A stretch of DNA of 37,032 nt, from positions 1 to 37,032 of the forward strand of contig CAZBNU010000015.1 in NCBI GenBank assembly GCA_964493075.1, read 5' to 3'. This stretch comes from SLFT01 sp964493075 (GTDB lineage: Bacteria > Hydrogenedentota > Hydrogenedentia > Hydrogenedentales > CAITNO01). Shown here one piece after another: positions 31,201-37,032 of the stretch. Position 1 is the stretch's first letter. Every line of letters starts with the position of its first letter. Under the pieces are notes generated by a model. The model ran no database searches. It was not told the origin of the DNA and saw only the letters and a program-made list of their open reading frames with translations. A program made the translations under genes and the position numbers.

Positions 31201-31451
31201 ATGGTGTCAAACTGGCGAATGCCGGGAATGCCCAGAATGGCGCGCTCAAGTTTTATGCAGATGCCTTCTTCCACGTCTTCTGGATCCGCGCCAGGCCAGG
31301 GCACCGTTACCGTGATCATGTCCAGCGAGAATTCGGGGAAGGTTTCGCGGATCATGTACCCCGCAGCCAGCAGTCCTGCAAAAACGATCAGTCCCAGCAG
31401 GATATTGGCAAATACACTGTTACGCGCAAAGGCACGCAGGATTTTTCTCAT
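28260..31451 (-). CDS. RND-family efflux transporter (AcrB-like inner-membrane subunit)
   Basis: A 1063-residue protein. Its ATG at 31451 overlaps the end of the HlyD-family gene by 4 nt, with GAGGAGG just upstream. It has the N-terminal RND signature (ANILLGLIVFAGLLAAGYMI, then FPEFSLDMITVTVPWPGADP), porter-domain segments, and the transmembrane-4 proton-relay motif GIIVDDAIVVGEAIYVARKN with adjacent Asp-Asp. A second repeat has GVVVNDAIVFIECVNTNLAK in the matching helix, where Asn replaces the first Asp. That pattern is normal for the second half of AcrB/MdtB-like pumps. It is proton-motive-force driven; the substrates cannot be told from sequence. Confidence 0.95.
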   Translation of the reverse strand: MRKILRAFARNSVFANILLGLIVFAGLLAAGYMIRETFPEFSLDMITVTVPWPGADPEDVEEGICIKLERAILGIPGIRQFDTISAESMGMLMIEVKDDYDVAYVKDRVRNAVDAISTFPPDAERPITEEMLLRSEVIMLSLYGDATSERQLKEWAENIKDEVLALPGVSQAEVLAARPYEISIEVSEERLREYGLTFSQVAAIVRANSFNFPGGVMRTEGEEIRLRTLGRNYTGKDFSKIVALSRPNGEVITLDRIAEIRDTFDENALFSRFNGQRCVSVMVQKTSEEDTLAIDGVVRDYIKQKQATLPPGVYLEPWGGTTDILQARLQLLTRNGVMGIIIVFALLWLFLDIRLSFWAGMGLPISIAGALGIMWAVGATLNMISLFGLIMVIGIIVDDAIVVGEAIYVARKNGAPPLQAAVDGVMEVGMPVLAAVFTTIIAFIPLMFVSGIMGKFIFQLPVVVISCLAISLIECLILLPAHLNHLPAPDRPMQNGLFIMRFGRAFHHGVDAALMGFIEYGYKPLLRLALRWRYITLSIAIALMIIMGGIVGGGMVRFVLFQELDGDVVTAGIEFPNGTPLEITENAVAKLEESVKKVGARFPTASGAPLIKNIYSLIGSAIDPYTRSKGSHVGGVRVEIATSEERTVSSFDLLAAWEEEVGAIPGATSLVIEGLQTGPPGAAIELWLRGRSLEKMLEAAEKLKTKLGTYDAVYQIQHDFRPGQNEFRMRLKPEAHTLGLTVADLGTQVFAGYFGEEAVRIQRGRDDVRVRVRYPLDERRSLDDFERIRIRTPRGQEVPLRSVADIEYGPGVSVINRTDGMRRITVSAEVLARGNANEITADLEKEYLPQLRAQYPGIVFSFEGEKKNAAESLGSLFVLYPLAMLGIYIIIATMFRSYMQPFVILVTVPFGIIGAVIGHLLLGYNLSMMSMFGMVALSGVVVNDAIVFIECVNTNLAKGIEFVTAVCNAGSRRFRPILLTSLTTVGGLTPMLLEQDMQAQFLIPMAISIAAGVAFATLLTLLLVPSLLFILNDMRRVVRWLRSGVWVANVEVEPAYTEGQSNE

Positions 31452-32824
31452 GAAACCGCCTCCTCACCAGCGTTCACATTCAGATCAATACTGGAAATAA
31501 TGGCGTCTTCCACGTATTCAAGCTTGGAGTTCGGCAGCGGATTAAGCAACCGCGTAATAATAACCAGTTCTCCCGGGTTCAGACCGGATTTTATAAACGC
31601 CTGGTCGTTTTGGGTGCGCAGTACCTCCACATCCCGGGAAAGCAGGCGGCCTTCCTCTGACACATAGACCTGGTTTTCAAAGGTAACCGCCCAACGCGGC
31701 AAGCGGTACACCTGTTTCATGACCGTTCCCGGGATTTCCACGCTGCAGAACATCCCGGCAACCAAGGGCAGCTTCGAAACACCTGCCCGGGCTTCTTCCC
31801 CGGTAATACGAACCGCCACCGTTATGGTTCGAGTCGTCTGGTCAAACGCGATGACCCGGTCTAGCCGTCCTGTCCAATACTGTGAATCAGGCGCTTCAGT
31901 CCAGAATATGCGACAGGCAACGGGTTCAACTGCGCCAAACCACGAACTATCCGTGGCAACCGTTTCGGTCTCGCTAAACCGCAATCCGGCGCGCACATCG
32001 CGGCTGTCCAGCGGCACACTGATTTCAAGGATGGAATCGTTCGCCAGGATCAGCACCGGCGCACCTGGAGACACGTACTGGCCCTGTTCCACCCTTTTTT
32101 CCTGTATGCGCGCATCAAAGGGCGCTTTGATCACGGTGCGCTCAACGTTCAGTTCTGCCAATTGCAGCGCAGCTTCTGCCGACGCCAGACCCTGCTCCGC
32201 TTCAGAGATGCGTGCCGGATAGAGCGATACATTCTGGGTCATGAGATCCAGTGCGTCCCGCGCCTGGTTGTAAGTCAACTCCGCACGCTCCACGTTGGAT
32301 AGCGCACCCACCTCTTCCTTTTCAAAAAGGCCCTTTAAGCGTTCAAATTCATTGCGTGCCAGCACACTGTTTCTCTCCAGTGTGACCAGGCGCTCCCGAT
32401 CCGACGCATACTGGGTGCGCAGCCGCGCCAGACTGCTGCGGGCCTGGGTGACCTGGGCCTGCGCCTGTGCCAGCCGCGCCTCGTAATCACGCGGATCAAT
32501 CTCAATAAGCGTTTCGCCCGCAGCAATGACTTCGCCCACGAACAGCCGCTCATGAATACGCGCCACATTCCCGCTGACCTGCGGTGTAATGGGCGCTATT
32601 TCAATCGGCATCGCTTCTCCGTGGCCAACGATCAGCATGGGCACATCTTCCGGAACCATGCGTACCAGATCAACGGCAAGGGACGGTTCTGGCGGCATGG
32701 TCTGTGCCGGGGGCTGACGCATGGAAATAAGGAAGCCAGCAGCCAGAAAAGCGGCCACAAGAACAGCAACACCAATGGCCAGAGTTGCCATCGGGCGCAG
32801 CAGGGAAATACCGGAAGTGTTCAT
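31448..32824 (-). CDS. HlyD/AcrA-type periplasmic adaptor of the RND pump
   Basis: A 458-residue protein with an N-terminal membrane helix (about 13-34). A first beta-barrel/lipoyl half (PQVSGNVARIHERLFVGEVI and GETLIEIDPRDYEARL) leads into a coiled coil of about 100 residues (115-220). The second lipoyl half (RTVIKAPFDARIQEKRVEQG, then PVLILANDSILEISVPLD) and beta-barrel domains follow. It bridges the RND and TolC proteins. GGAG lies 12-13 nt before the ATG. The MarR-type regulator gene is 57 nt upstream. Confidence 0.93.
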   Translation of the reverse strand: MNTSGISLLRPMATLAIGVAVLVAAFLAAGFLISMRQPPAQTMPPEPSLAVDLVRMVPEDVPMLIVGHGEAMPIEIAPITPQVSGNVARIHERLFVGEVIAAGETLIEIDPRDYEARLAQAQAQVTQARSSLARLRTQYASDRERLVTLERNSVLARNEFERLKGLFEKEEVGALSNVERAELTYNQARDALDLMTQNVSLYPARISEAEQGLASAEAALQLAELNVERTVIKAPFDARIQEKRVEQGQYVSPGAPVLILANDSILEISVPLDSRDVRAGLRFSETETVATDSSWFGAVEPVACRIFWTEAPDSQYWTGRLDRVIAFDQTTRTITVAVRITGEEARAGVSKLPLVAGMFCSVEIPGTVMKQVYRLPRWAVTFENQVYVSEEGRLLSRDVEVLRTQNDQAFIKSGLNPGELVIITRLLNPLPNSKLEYVEDAIISSIDLNVNAGEEAVS

Positions 32825-32881
32825 ATAGGAAAATTCTCCAGAGGGGTTTGATCCGTATTACGAAAGGAATTGCGAAGGAAC

Positions 32882-33340
32882 TTATGGCGACAGAACTTTT
32901 CTGATTTTACGGCCTACCTGAAGCCACTTTAAGGAATCCTTCTCGCCCAGTTTGTCAAGAATATCGGATACCACTTTTTCTACCACCTGACGATGACTTT
33001 GCGTTATCTTTTTTCCTTTGGCGGACAACTGCAACTTTACCGTGCGGCGGTCTTCCTCAGGAATATACCGTTCAACAAGATTCAACTCAACAAGCCTTTC
33101 CACCATGGCAGAAGCGGAAGCCGGAGATACTTGCAATGCCTGCGCCAACTGCTTGTTGCTTATTCCCGGATTTGTTGCGATAATTTCCAACGCACGAACT
33201 TGCGGTAGTGTGACTGGCATCTTGACACAGACAGCACCTTCAGATTGTGCGTCGCTCAAAAATCTGCTGATGATATGGTCGCGCACCATTTCGATGGTCG
33301 CCAGTATTTCCGCTACATCGGGGGTTATAGGTTTGTCCAT
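32882..33340 (-). CDS. MarR-family transcriptional regulator
   Basis: A 152-residue protein with a winged helix-turn-helix at about residues 45-110: LPQVRALEIIATNPGISNKQ, then LAQALQVSPASASAMVERLV, then the wing VERYIPEEDRRTVKLQLSAK. MarR proteins usually repress drug-efflux genes and release DNA on binding small aromatic ligands. It is the first gene of the efflux operon, under a promoter with an overlapping palindrome, so autoregulation and pump control are likely. No redox-active Cys pair is present; only one Cys (about residue 38) is seen. Confidence 0.93.
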   Translation of the reverse strand: MDKPITPDVAEILATIEMVRDHIISRFLSDAQSEGAVCVKMPVTLPQVRALEIIATNPGISNKQLAQALQVSPASASAMVERLVELNLVERYIPEEDRRTVKLQLSAKGKKITQSHRQVVEKVVSDILDKLGEKDSLKWLQVGRKIRKVLSP

Positions 33341-33371
33341 GATACCGTCCCTTTAGATCGCAACACTAATT

Positions 33372-33413
33372 GTTAGACAGACTAACTATATCATATACAA
33401 ATGAAAAAAGCAA
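33372..33413 (-). promoter_or_regulatory. Promoter with overlapping MarR-type operator
   Basis: On the minus strand the -35 is TTGCTT (33408-33413), the spacer is 17 nt, and the -10 is TATAGT (33385-33390). The inverted repeat GTTAG-N5-CTAAC (33372-33386) overlaps the -10 edge and start region. The gene start is about 32 nt further on. The layout is what a MarR autorepressor site would look like. Confidence 0.7.
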
Positions 33414-33460
33414 AAAAAGATTGCGTTGCGGATATTGCCAAGGCTGGTGCCTTAAGGTGC

Positions 33461-34423
33461 TTATCGCTTGCTCTTCAAATCCGCGGCAAGGAGTAGCGCC
33501 CCGGCAATGACAACGTTTTCTTCGAGAGCGCATGGAACGATGCGTATGGTGTCGCGGTAGGGGCCGAAGATATAATGCGCCAGTTTCTCGCGTAACGGCT
33601 GCAACAAAATATCGCCCATGAGCGCCACCCCGCCACCCAAAGCAATACATTCGGGATGAAACAGAGTCACTACATTGCCAAGGGCAATGGCCACGGCGTT
33701 GGCAATAGCGTCCATTTCGGCGCACGCCATCGGGTCCTGTTGCCGTGCCGCTTCCGCCAGCATGGGACAGGTAATCTGCTGTGCATCGCCTCCGCACAAG
33801 TCGTACAGGGGCGTACCGCGCGGGATACTTTTCATAGCACGCATTCTACGTTCAATGGCCCAGCCGGAACAGAGGTTTTCCAGTTTGTCCACTGCGCCGG
33901 GAGTAGCGCTGGTCCAATCCGGCACCCAGGTGTGGCCGATTTCTGCAGCGCCCCGCCCCTGTCCATCGTAGAGTTTGCCGTCAATCACCAGTGCACCGCC
34001 GATGCCGCTACCGATATTCATATAGCAGAACTGACGCGTGCGGCAACCCGCCCCCAGACAGTATTCCGCCCAGCCTGCCGCATTGGCATCGTTGGCAACC
34101 ACAGTGGGTAGATCGAATTTTTCCGAAAACCATTTGCGGATGGGGACGTCCTCCCAGCCTGCAATCTGGTGGGATACCAGGGCACGTCCTGTCAACGATT
34201 CCACAGGGCCGCCAAACCCGATGCCGATGGCCTCCACGGGCTTGTCCGCCGATTCAAGGAACTCCCGGGTGCGGTCGCTGGTCCAGGCGAGAATGCCGAA
34301 AGCGCCCTTCTCCCGATCCACAGTGCCACGCCGGTTCTCCAGGATAGTACCGTCCCGCATTCCCAACGCCACTTGCAGTTTCGTGCCTCCAATCTCAATC
34401 CCAATAATATAATTACCCTTCAT
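33461..34423 (-). CDS. ROK-family sugar kinase-like protein
   Basis: A 320-residue protein whose ATG at 34423 overlaps the TGA of the lyase-like gene (ATGA). The phosphate-1 motif is GIEIGGTKLQVALG at 8-21, the catalytic Asp is D112 in VANDANAAGWAE, and the ROK E-x-G-H motif is E161-I-G-H164. The usual C-x-C-G-x-x-G-C zinc site after that motif is missing; only C185 (LENLCSGWAIE) remains. It therefore belongs to the zinc-free branch of ROK kinases. No N-terminal helix-turn-helix is present, so it is an enzyme and not a NagC-like repressor. It may phosphorylate a sugar released by the neighbouring lyase, but the substrate is not known. Confidence 0.9.
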   Translation of the reverse strand: MKGNYIIGIEIGGTKLQVALGMRDGTILENRRGTVDREKGAFGILAWTSDRTREFLESADKPVEAIGIGFGGPVESLTGRALVSHQIAGWEDVPIRKWFSEKFDLPTVVANDANAAGWAEYCLGAGCRTRQFCYMNIGSGIGGALVIDGKLYDGQGRGAAEIGHTWVPDWTSATPGAVDKLENLCSGWAIERRMRAMKSIPRGTPLYDLCGGDAQQITCPMLAEAARQQDPMACAEMDAIANAVAIALGNVVTLFHPECIALGGGVALMGDILLQPLREKLAHYIFGPYRDTIRIVPCALEENVVIAGALLLAADLKSKR

Positions 34424-35589
34424 ACAAGCGTTTCCCACTCTGGAATGGGAACATAAAAGACATTCTCCACGCCATTTTTACTGGAGGTAAATACCACGCC
34501 TTTGCTGTCAGGCGTGAACGAACCGTGCGGATGAGTTTTGTAGTCGCCGACCAGATGTCCCTGGGTGAGCAGTTTCCGCTCGCACGTATCCACCTTCACC
34601 AGCCAGATGTTTCGGTCAAAATCATCCCCCAACGCCCACCTGCCGTCGGGGCTGCCATGGGTATGCCATGCCGGATACTGGCTGAGTAGTTTCATTTTTC
34701 CTTCGGGGCCTGTGCCCAGCGATGCTGTGGCAATGCCGTGGGGCTTCTCTTTCATGGTATCGTTATAAGGCCAGATGGTAAAAATGATGTTGTCGGCGTT
34801 CCACCATACCTCATGAGTGACCCACTCTTCATAGACCTCTTTGTACATGGGCTTGAGGTCGCTGCCATCAGCCCTTACAAACCAGGTGCGTTGGGGGGCA
34901 TCGCCGCCCGTTTCCCAGCAAAACATGATCTCGCCCGCCCGAAACGGGTTCGCCTGAAAATGGCCCACCTTGAAACCTGTCTCCACCACCGTGCGCGTTT
35001 CCCCCGATACCAGGTCCACCGCCGCCACAGCACACTTCTCGCCCGTTTCATCCATCTGCGCGCCGAAATACAGGGCGCTGCCGTCAGCGTCAACCGTAAT
35101 GTCGCCGGAATAACGCTGGTACGCTTCGGGAATCCTGGCCAGCAACTGCGGCCGCGCTTTATCATGAAATTCCGCGATGACATCCGTGGAGAATACTTCA
35201 TGATCCGCAATGTAGAATAGCAGGTTGTCCTTCCAGGTCATAGTGCCCCGTTGATAGCCGCCCCGGATAATGGGGCGCACCTCTCCGGTCTGCATTTCAA
35301 GCAAGTGGGGACGCATCCCTTCTCCCGAGCGCCGCGAATAAAACAGAAAGTAGTCCATATCCCGCGTCCACATGGGATGGGTCTGGTACATGACTTGGTC
35401 GTCCGCCTCGCCCCGTGTCAGGTTGTAAACCGTAACCCCGGTCTTTTCGTCCATATAAGACGGGTAGTGATATTTCCAACCGGGGATGTACTGCGCGAAG
35501 GTAGCCCGTGGCAACAAAGACGCACCCAGCACAAGGGCGCTACCCTGTAGGAACATCCGTCGAGACAAGACGTATTGGCTGTTATTCAT
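34420..35589 (-). CDS. Exported oligogalacturonate-lyase-like (PL22) beta-propeller protein
   Basis: A 389-residue protein. I chose the ATG at 35589 because GGGAGAAG is upstream; a GTG at 35619 also fits the frame. The twin-arginine-like signal is SRRMFLQGSALVLGASLLPR, cleaved near TFA-Q. Propeller blades with repeated W/F-D/G patterns include TRDMDYFLFYSRRSG, SGDITVDADGSALYFGAQ, GHFQANPFRAGEIMFCWET and AWHTHGSPDGRW. The last blade has THPHGSFTPDSKG. His-rich loops of this kind carry the metal-binding and catalytic residues in PL22 enzymes. It would cleave oligogalacturonate or a related uronate, or bind it, in the periplasm. It overlaps the ROK gene by 4 nt. Confidence 0.85.
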   Translation of the reverse strand: MNNSQYVLSRRMFLQGSALVLGASLLPRATFAQYIPGWKYHYPSYMDEKTGVTVYNLTRGEADDQVMYQTHPMWTRDMDYFLFYSRRSGEGMRPHLLEMQTGEVRPIIRGGYQRGTMTWKDNLLFYIADHEVFSTDVIAEFHDKARPQLLARIPEAYQRYSGDITVDADGSALYFGAQMDETGEKCAVAAVDLVSGETRTVVETGFKVGHFQANPFRAGEIMFCWETGGDAPQRTWFVRADGSDLKPMYKEVYEEWVTHEVWWNADNIIFTIWPYNDTMKEKPHGIATASLGTGPEGKMKLLSQYPAWHTHGSPDGRWALGDDFDRNIWLVKVDTCERKLLTQGHLVGDYKTHPHGSFTPDSKGVVFTSSKNGVENVFYVPIPEWETLV

Positions 35590-35615
35590 AGCACTTCTCC
35601 CAAAAACTTTTTTGC

Positions 35616-36218
35616 TCACTTCATCCGACGTATTTCTTCCGTTATCTGAAGCACACGGGACTGCAATGCTTCCAGATCGCCATCATTCTCAATCACCCAA
35701 TCGGCAATGGCGCGTTTACGTTCCGGGGATAATTGGGCAGCAATGCGTCTTGCCGCGTCTTCATGAGAAAAATTGCGGAAGCGCACCAGCCTTTCGATGC
35801 GGGTGTCGGAAGAAGCAGTTACCAGAATCAACTCTGTCAACCAGGCATCCCGTTTCCCGGATTCCCCAATAAGCGCGGCTTCCACAATAACCGCCTCGCA
35901 GCCTACCGCATGGTGCGCCGTACATTGCCTGCCTACTTCCGCAATAATTGCGGGATGCAGTATGCTGTTAATCTGCTTGCGCAATGCGTCATCACGGAAA
36001 ACCAGTTCCGCAAGTTTCTCCCTGGCGATGACGCCGTCCGAGTCCAGAATTGAATCACCGAAGGTTTCAAGAAGGGCCTGCCGTATGTCAGGATCGGTTT
36101 CAAGCAGCCTGTGGCCAGTACTATCCGCATCAATAACGGGAATGCCTGCATCACGGAAACATTGCGCAGCGGCTGATTTGCCGCTTCCAATGCCGCCAGT
36201 CAAACCGATAATCTTCAT
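35616..36218 (-). CDS. coaE: Dephospho-CoA kinase
   Basis: A 200-residue protein of normal CoaE length, with AAAGG 5 nt upstream of its ATG at 36218. The P-loop GLTGGIGSGKS is at 5-15, then PVIDADSTGHRLLE (about 27-40) and SILHPAII at about 85. VIVEAALIGESG is followed by a lid region with TRIERLVRFRNFSHEDAARR and IAAQLSPERKR. It catalyses the last step of coenzyme A synthesis. The frame ends just before the lyase start, and the upstream gene stops 13 nt before its start, so it lies inside a mixed operon with carbohydrate genes. Confidence 0.97.
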   Translation of the reverse strand: MKIIGLTGGIGSGKSAAAQCFRDAGIPVIDADSTGHRLLETDPDIRQALLETFGDSILDSDGVIAREKLAELVFRDDALRKQINSILHPAIIAEVGRQCTAHHAVGCEAVIVEAALIGESGKRDAWLTELILVTASSDTRIERLVRFRNFSHEDAARRIAAQLSPERKRAIADWVIENDGDLEALQSRVLQITEEIRRMK

Positions 36219-36231
36219 GATGCCTTTGTTG

Positions 36232-37032
36232 TTACATCCGTTGGGGGGTGGTTTCGCGCAGCCGCAACGTCAACATGCTCGCCAGCTTCAATGGGGTTCT
36301 GAAACGCAGCGCCAGATTCGTTTCCCCATCCCCGGGAAGCATCTCCTGGCTGGCGGTAATAGTTTCCGAGTCATGCACACAGGATGCGCGTACCGCACGC
36401 ATGGTAACGGGCAGGCGCAACGCAATGGATTCGACCGTAAGCGGTGTTTCCAGCGCAATCCGCACCACCACGATCAGTTCCTGTCCTTTTTCAATCTGCA
36501 TATCCATCTTACCCAGTGATACCGGCGTAAACACGGGGAGTGTAGTATTCAGCTCCGAAAGGGAGGACGGACGGATGATGAGGGAATGATGCAACGAATC
36601 ATAATAAACGCCAGCAAGCGCCTGCAATACCGTCCACAAACCGAGATTATTGGGTAGAATCGCACGGCTGGTTGGCGGCTTCACCTCATCCTTGATCAAG
36701 TCCGCAAGGAATCCCTTTGTACGCCCCGGCTCCCCGGTTAAGTCGTGCTTGCTGAAAAAAGCCGCCGCAACGGCTGTCACGATTCTGGCATTTGTCAATT
36801 GTACGTCTTCGCTGCGGATCAAAGCACCACCGGAATTCTGTTGTAGTAATGCTGCGCCACTTTGTGGGGAAACAATACTGCCCAAATTCAGGAGTTCTGC
36901 ACAACAGGCGCCCATTAGCGCTGTGGTTGACGGTATAGCTGCGGCAACAACTTTACTCCCCAGGGAACTCAGCGTTTTAAGTTTTTTCTCGTATCCTGCG
37001 GCAAGCGCCCGGCGCAAAGGATCCCGCTTCTG
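36232..37032 (-). CDS. C-terminal part of an uncharacterised protein, possibly GH116-like
   Basis: The frame is open to the window edge, so the N-terminus is missing. The visible 266 residues have a helical part (KVVAAAIPSTTALMGACCAE; LTNARIVTAVAAAFFSKHDL). Then comes NLGLWTVLQALAGVYYDSLH, followed by a beta-rich tail with FTPVSLGKMDMQIEKGQELI and TIRVALETPLTVES-like strands. An LWTVLQALAGVYYD segment followed by a beta strand and FTP-like sequence recalls the C-terminal end of family 116 glycosidases, but I cannot confirm it. It is closely followed by coaE. Confidence 0.6.
   Translation of the reverse strand, partial: QKRDPLRRALAAGYEKKLKTLSSLGSKVVAAAIPSTTALMGACCAELLNLGSIVSPQSGAALLQQNSGGALIRSEDVQLTNARIVTAVAAAFFSKHDLTGEPGRTKGFLADLIKDEVKPPTSRAILPNNLGLWTVLQALAGVYYDSLHHSLIIRPSSLSELNTTLPVFTPVSLGKMDMQIEKGQELIVVVRIALETPLTVESIALRLPVTMRAVRASCVHDSETITASQEMLPGDGETNLALRFRTPLKLASMLTLRLRETTPQRM

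Overview
The window looks like a scaffolded contig from an uncultured, Gram-negative, free-living bacterium. There are four runs of exactly 100 N. Several features suggest a PVC-like or Hydrogenedentota-type lineage: a pseudopilin with a C-terminal H-x(n)-DG motif, Tat-exported sulfatase and oligogalacturonate-lyase-like proteins, an ECF sigma factor paired with a membrane VWA protein, GLUG-repeat surface proteins, and many short palindromic repeat families. That placement is an inference; no rRNA, tRNA or CRISPR array was seen.

Layout. (1) 1-2777, minus: an ECF sigma factor followed 9 nt later by a membrane protein with an anti-sigma-like N-terminus and a YfbK-type VWA domain, cut by the window edge. 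(2) 3039-3575, minus: a DUF4258/RelE-like toxin gene with an apparent 1-nt frameshift and its small partner. (3) 3687-9341, minus: a tightly coupled six-gene pseudopilin/secretion operon with two GspF-type platform proteins, GspI-, GspJ- and GspK-like pseudopilins, and an H-x(n)-DG pseudopilin. Two of the pseudopilins have 67- and 77-residue leaders because palindromic repeat elements sit inside the leader-coding DNA. One GspF has four extra membrane segments inside its first cytoplasmic domain. (4) 9371-9755: a candidate operator and a 58-bp tandem repeat interrupted by a gap. (5) 9842-15361, plus: an M28 peptidase fused to a polytopic membrane region, then a GT39-like membrane glycosyltransferase. 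(6) 15369-17046: a convergent RlpA-like protein missing the usual catalytic His, then an unknown secreted protein.

(7) 17279-21316, plus: an exported carbohydrate-processing cluster of a TIM-barrel hydrolase-like protein, a Tat-exported sulfatase and an acetylxylan-esterase-like hydrolase. It fits processing of a sulfated or acylated polysaccharide. (8) 21409-22996: a nested palindromic REPIN/MITE-like element, then a secreted protein with a DNRLRE-like C-terminal domain that crosses a gap. (9) 23061-26404, minus: a GLUG-repeat surface protein with a C-terminal anchor signal and a reading frame broken near its N-terminus. (10) 26705-33340, minus: a complete MarR-HlyD-RND-TolC efflux operon with a readable promoter and an operator-like palindrome. 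(11) 33461-37032, minus: a possible GH116-type C-terminal fragment, CoaE, a PL22 oligogalacturonate-lyase-like protein and a ROK kinase, closely packed or overlapping.

The strongest candidate for something undescribed is the pseudopilin operon. Three different palindromic repeats lie within its coding frames, two of them in the part removed by prepilin peptidase, and it has an unusual second platform protein.
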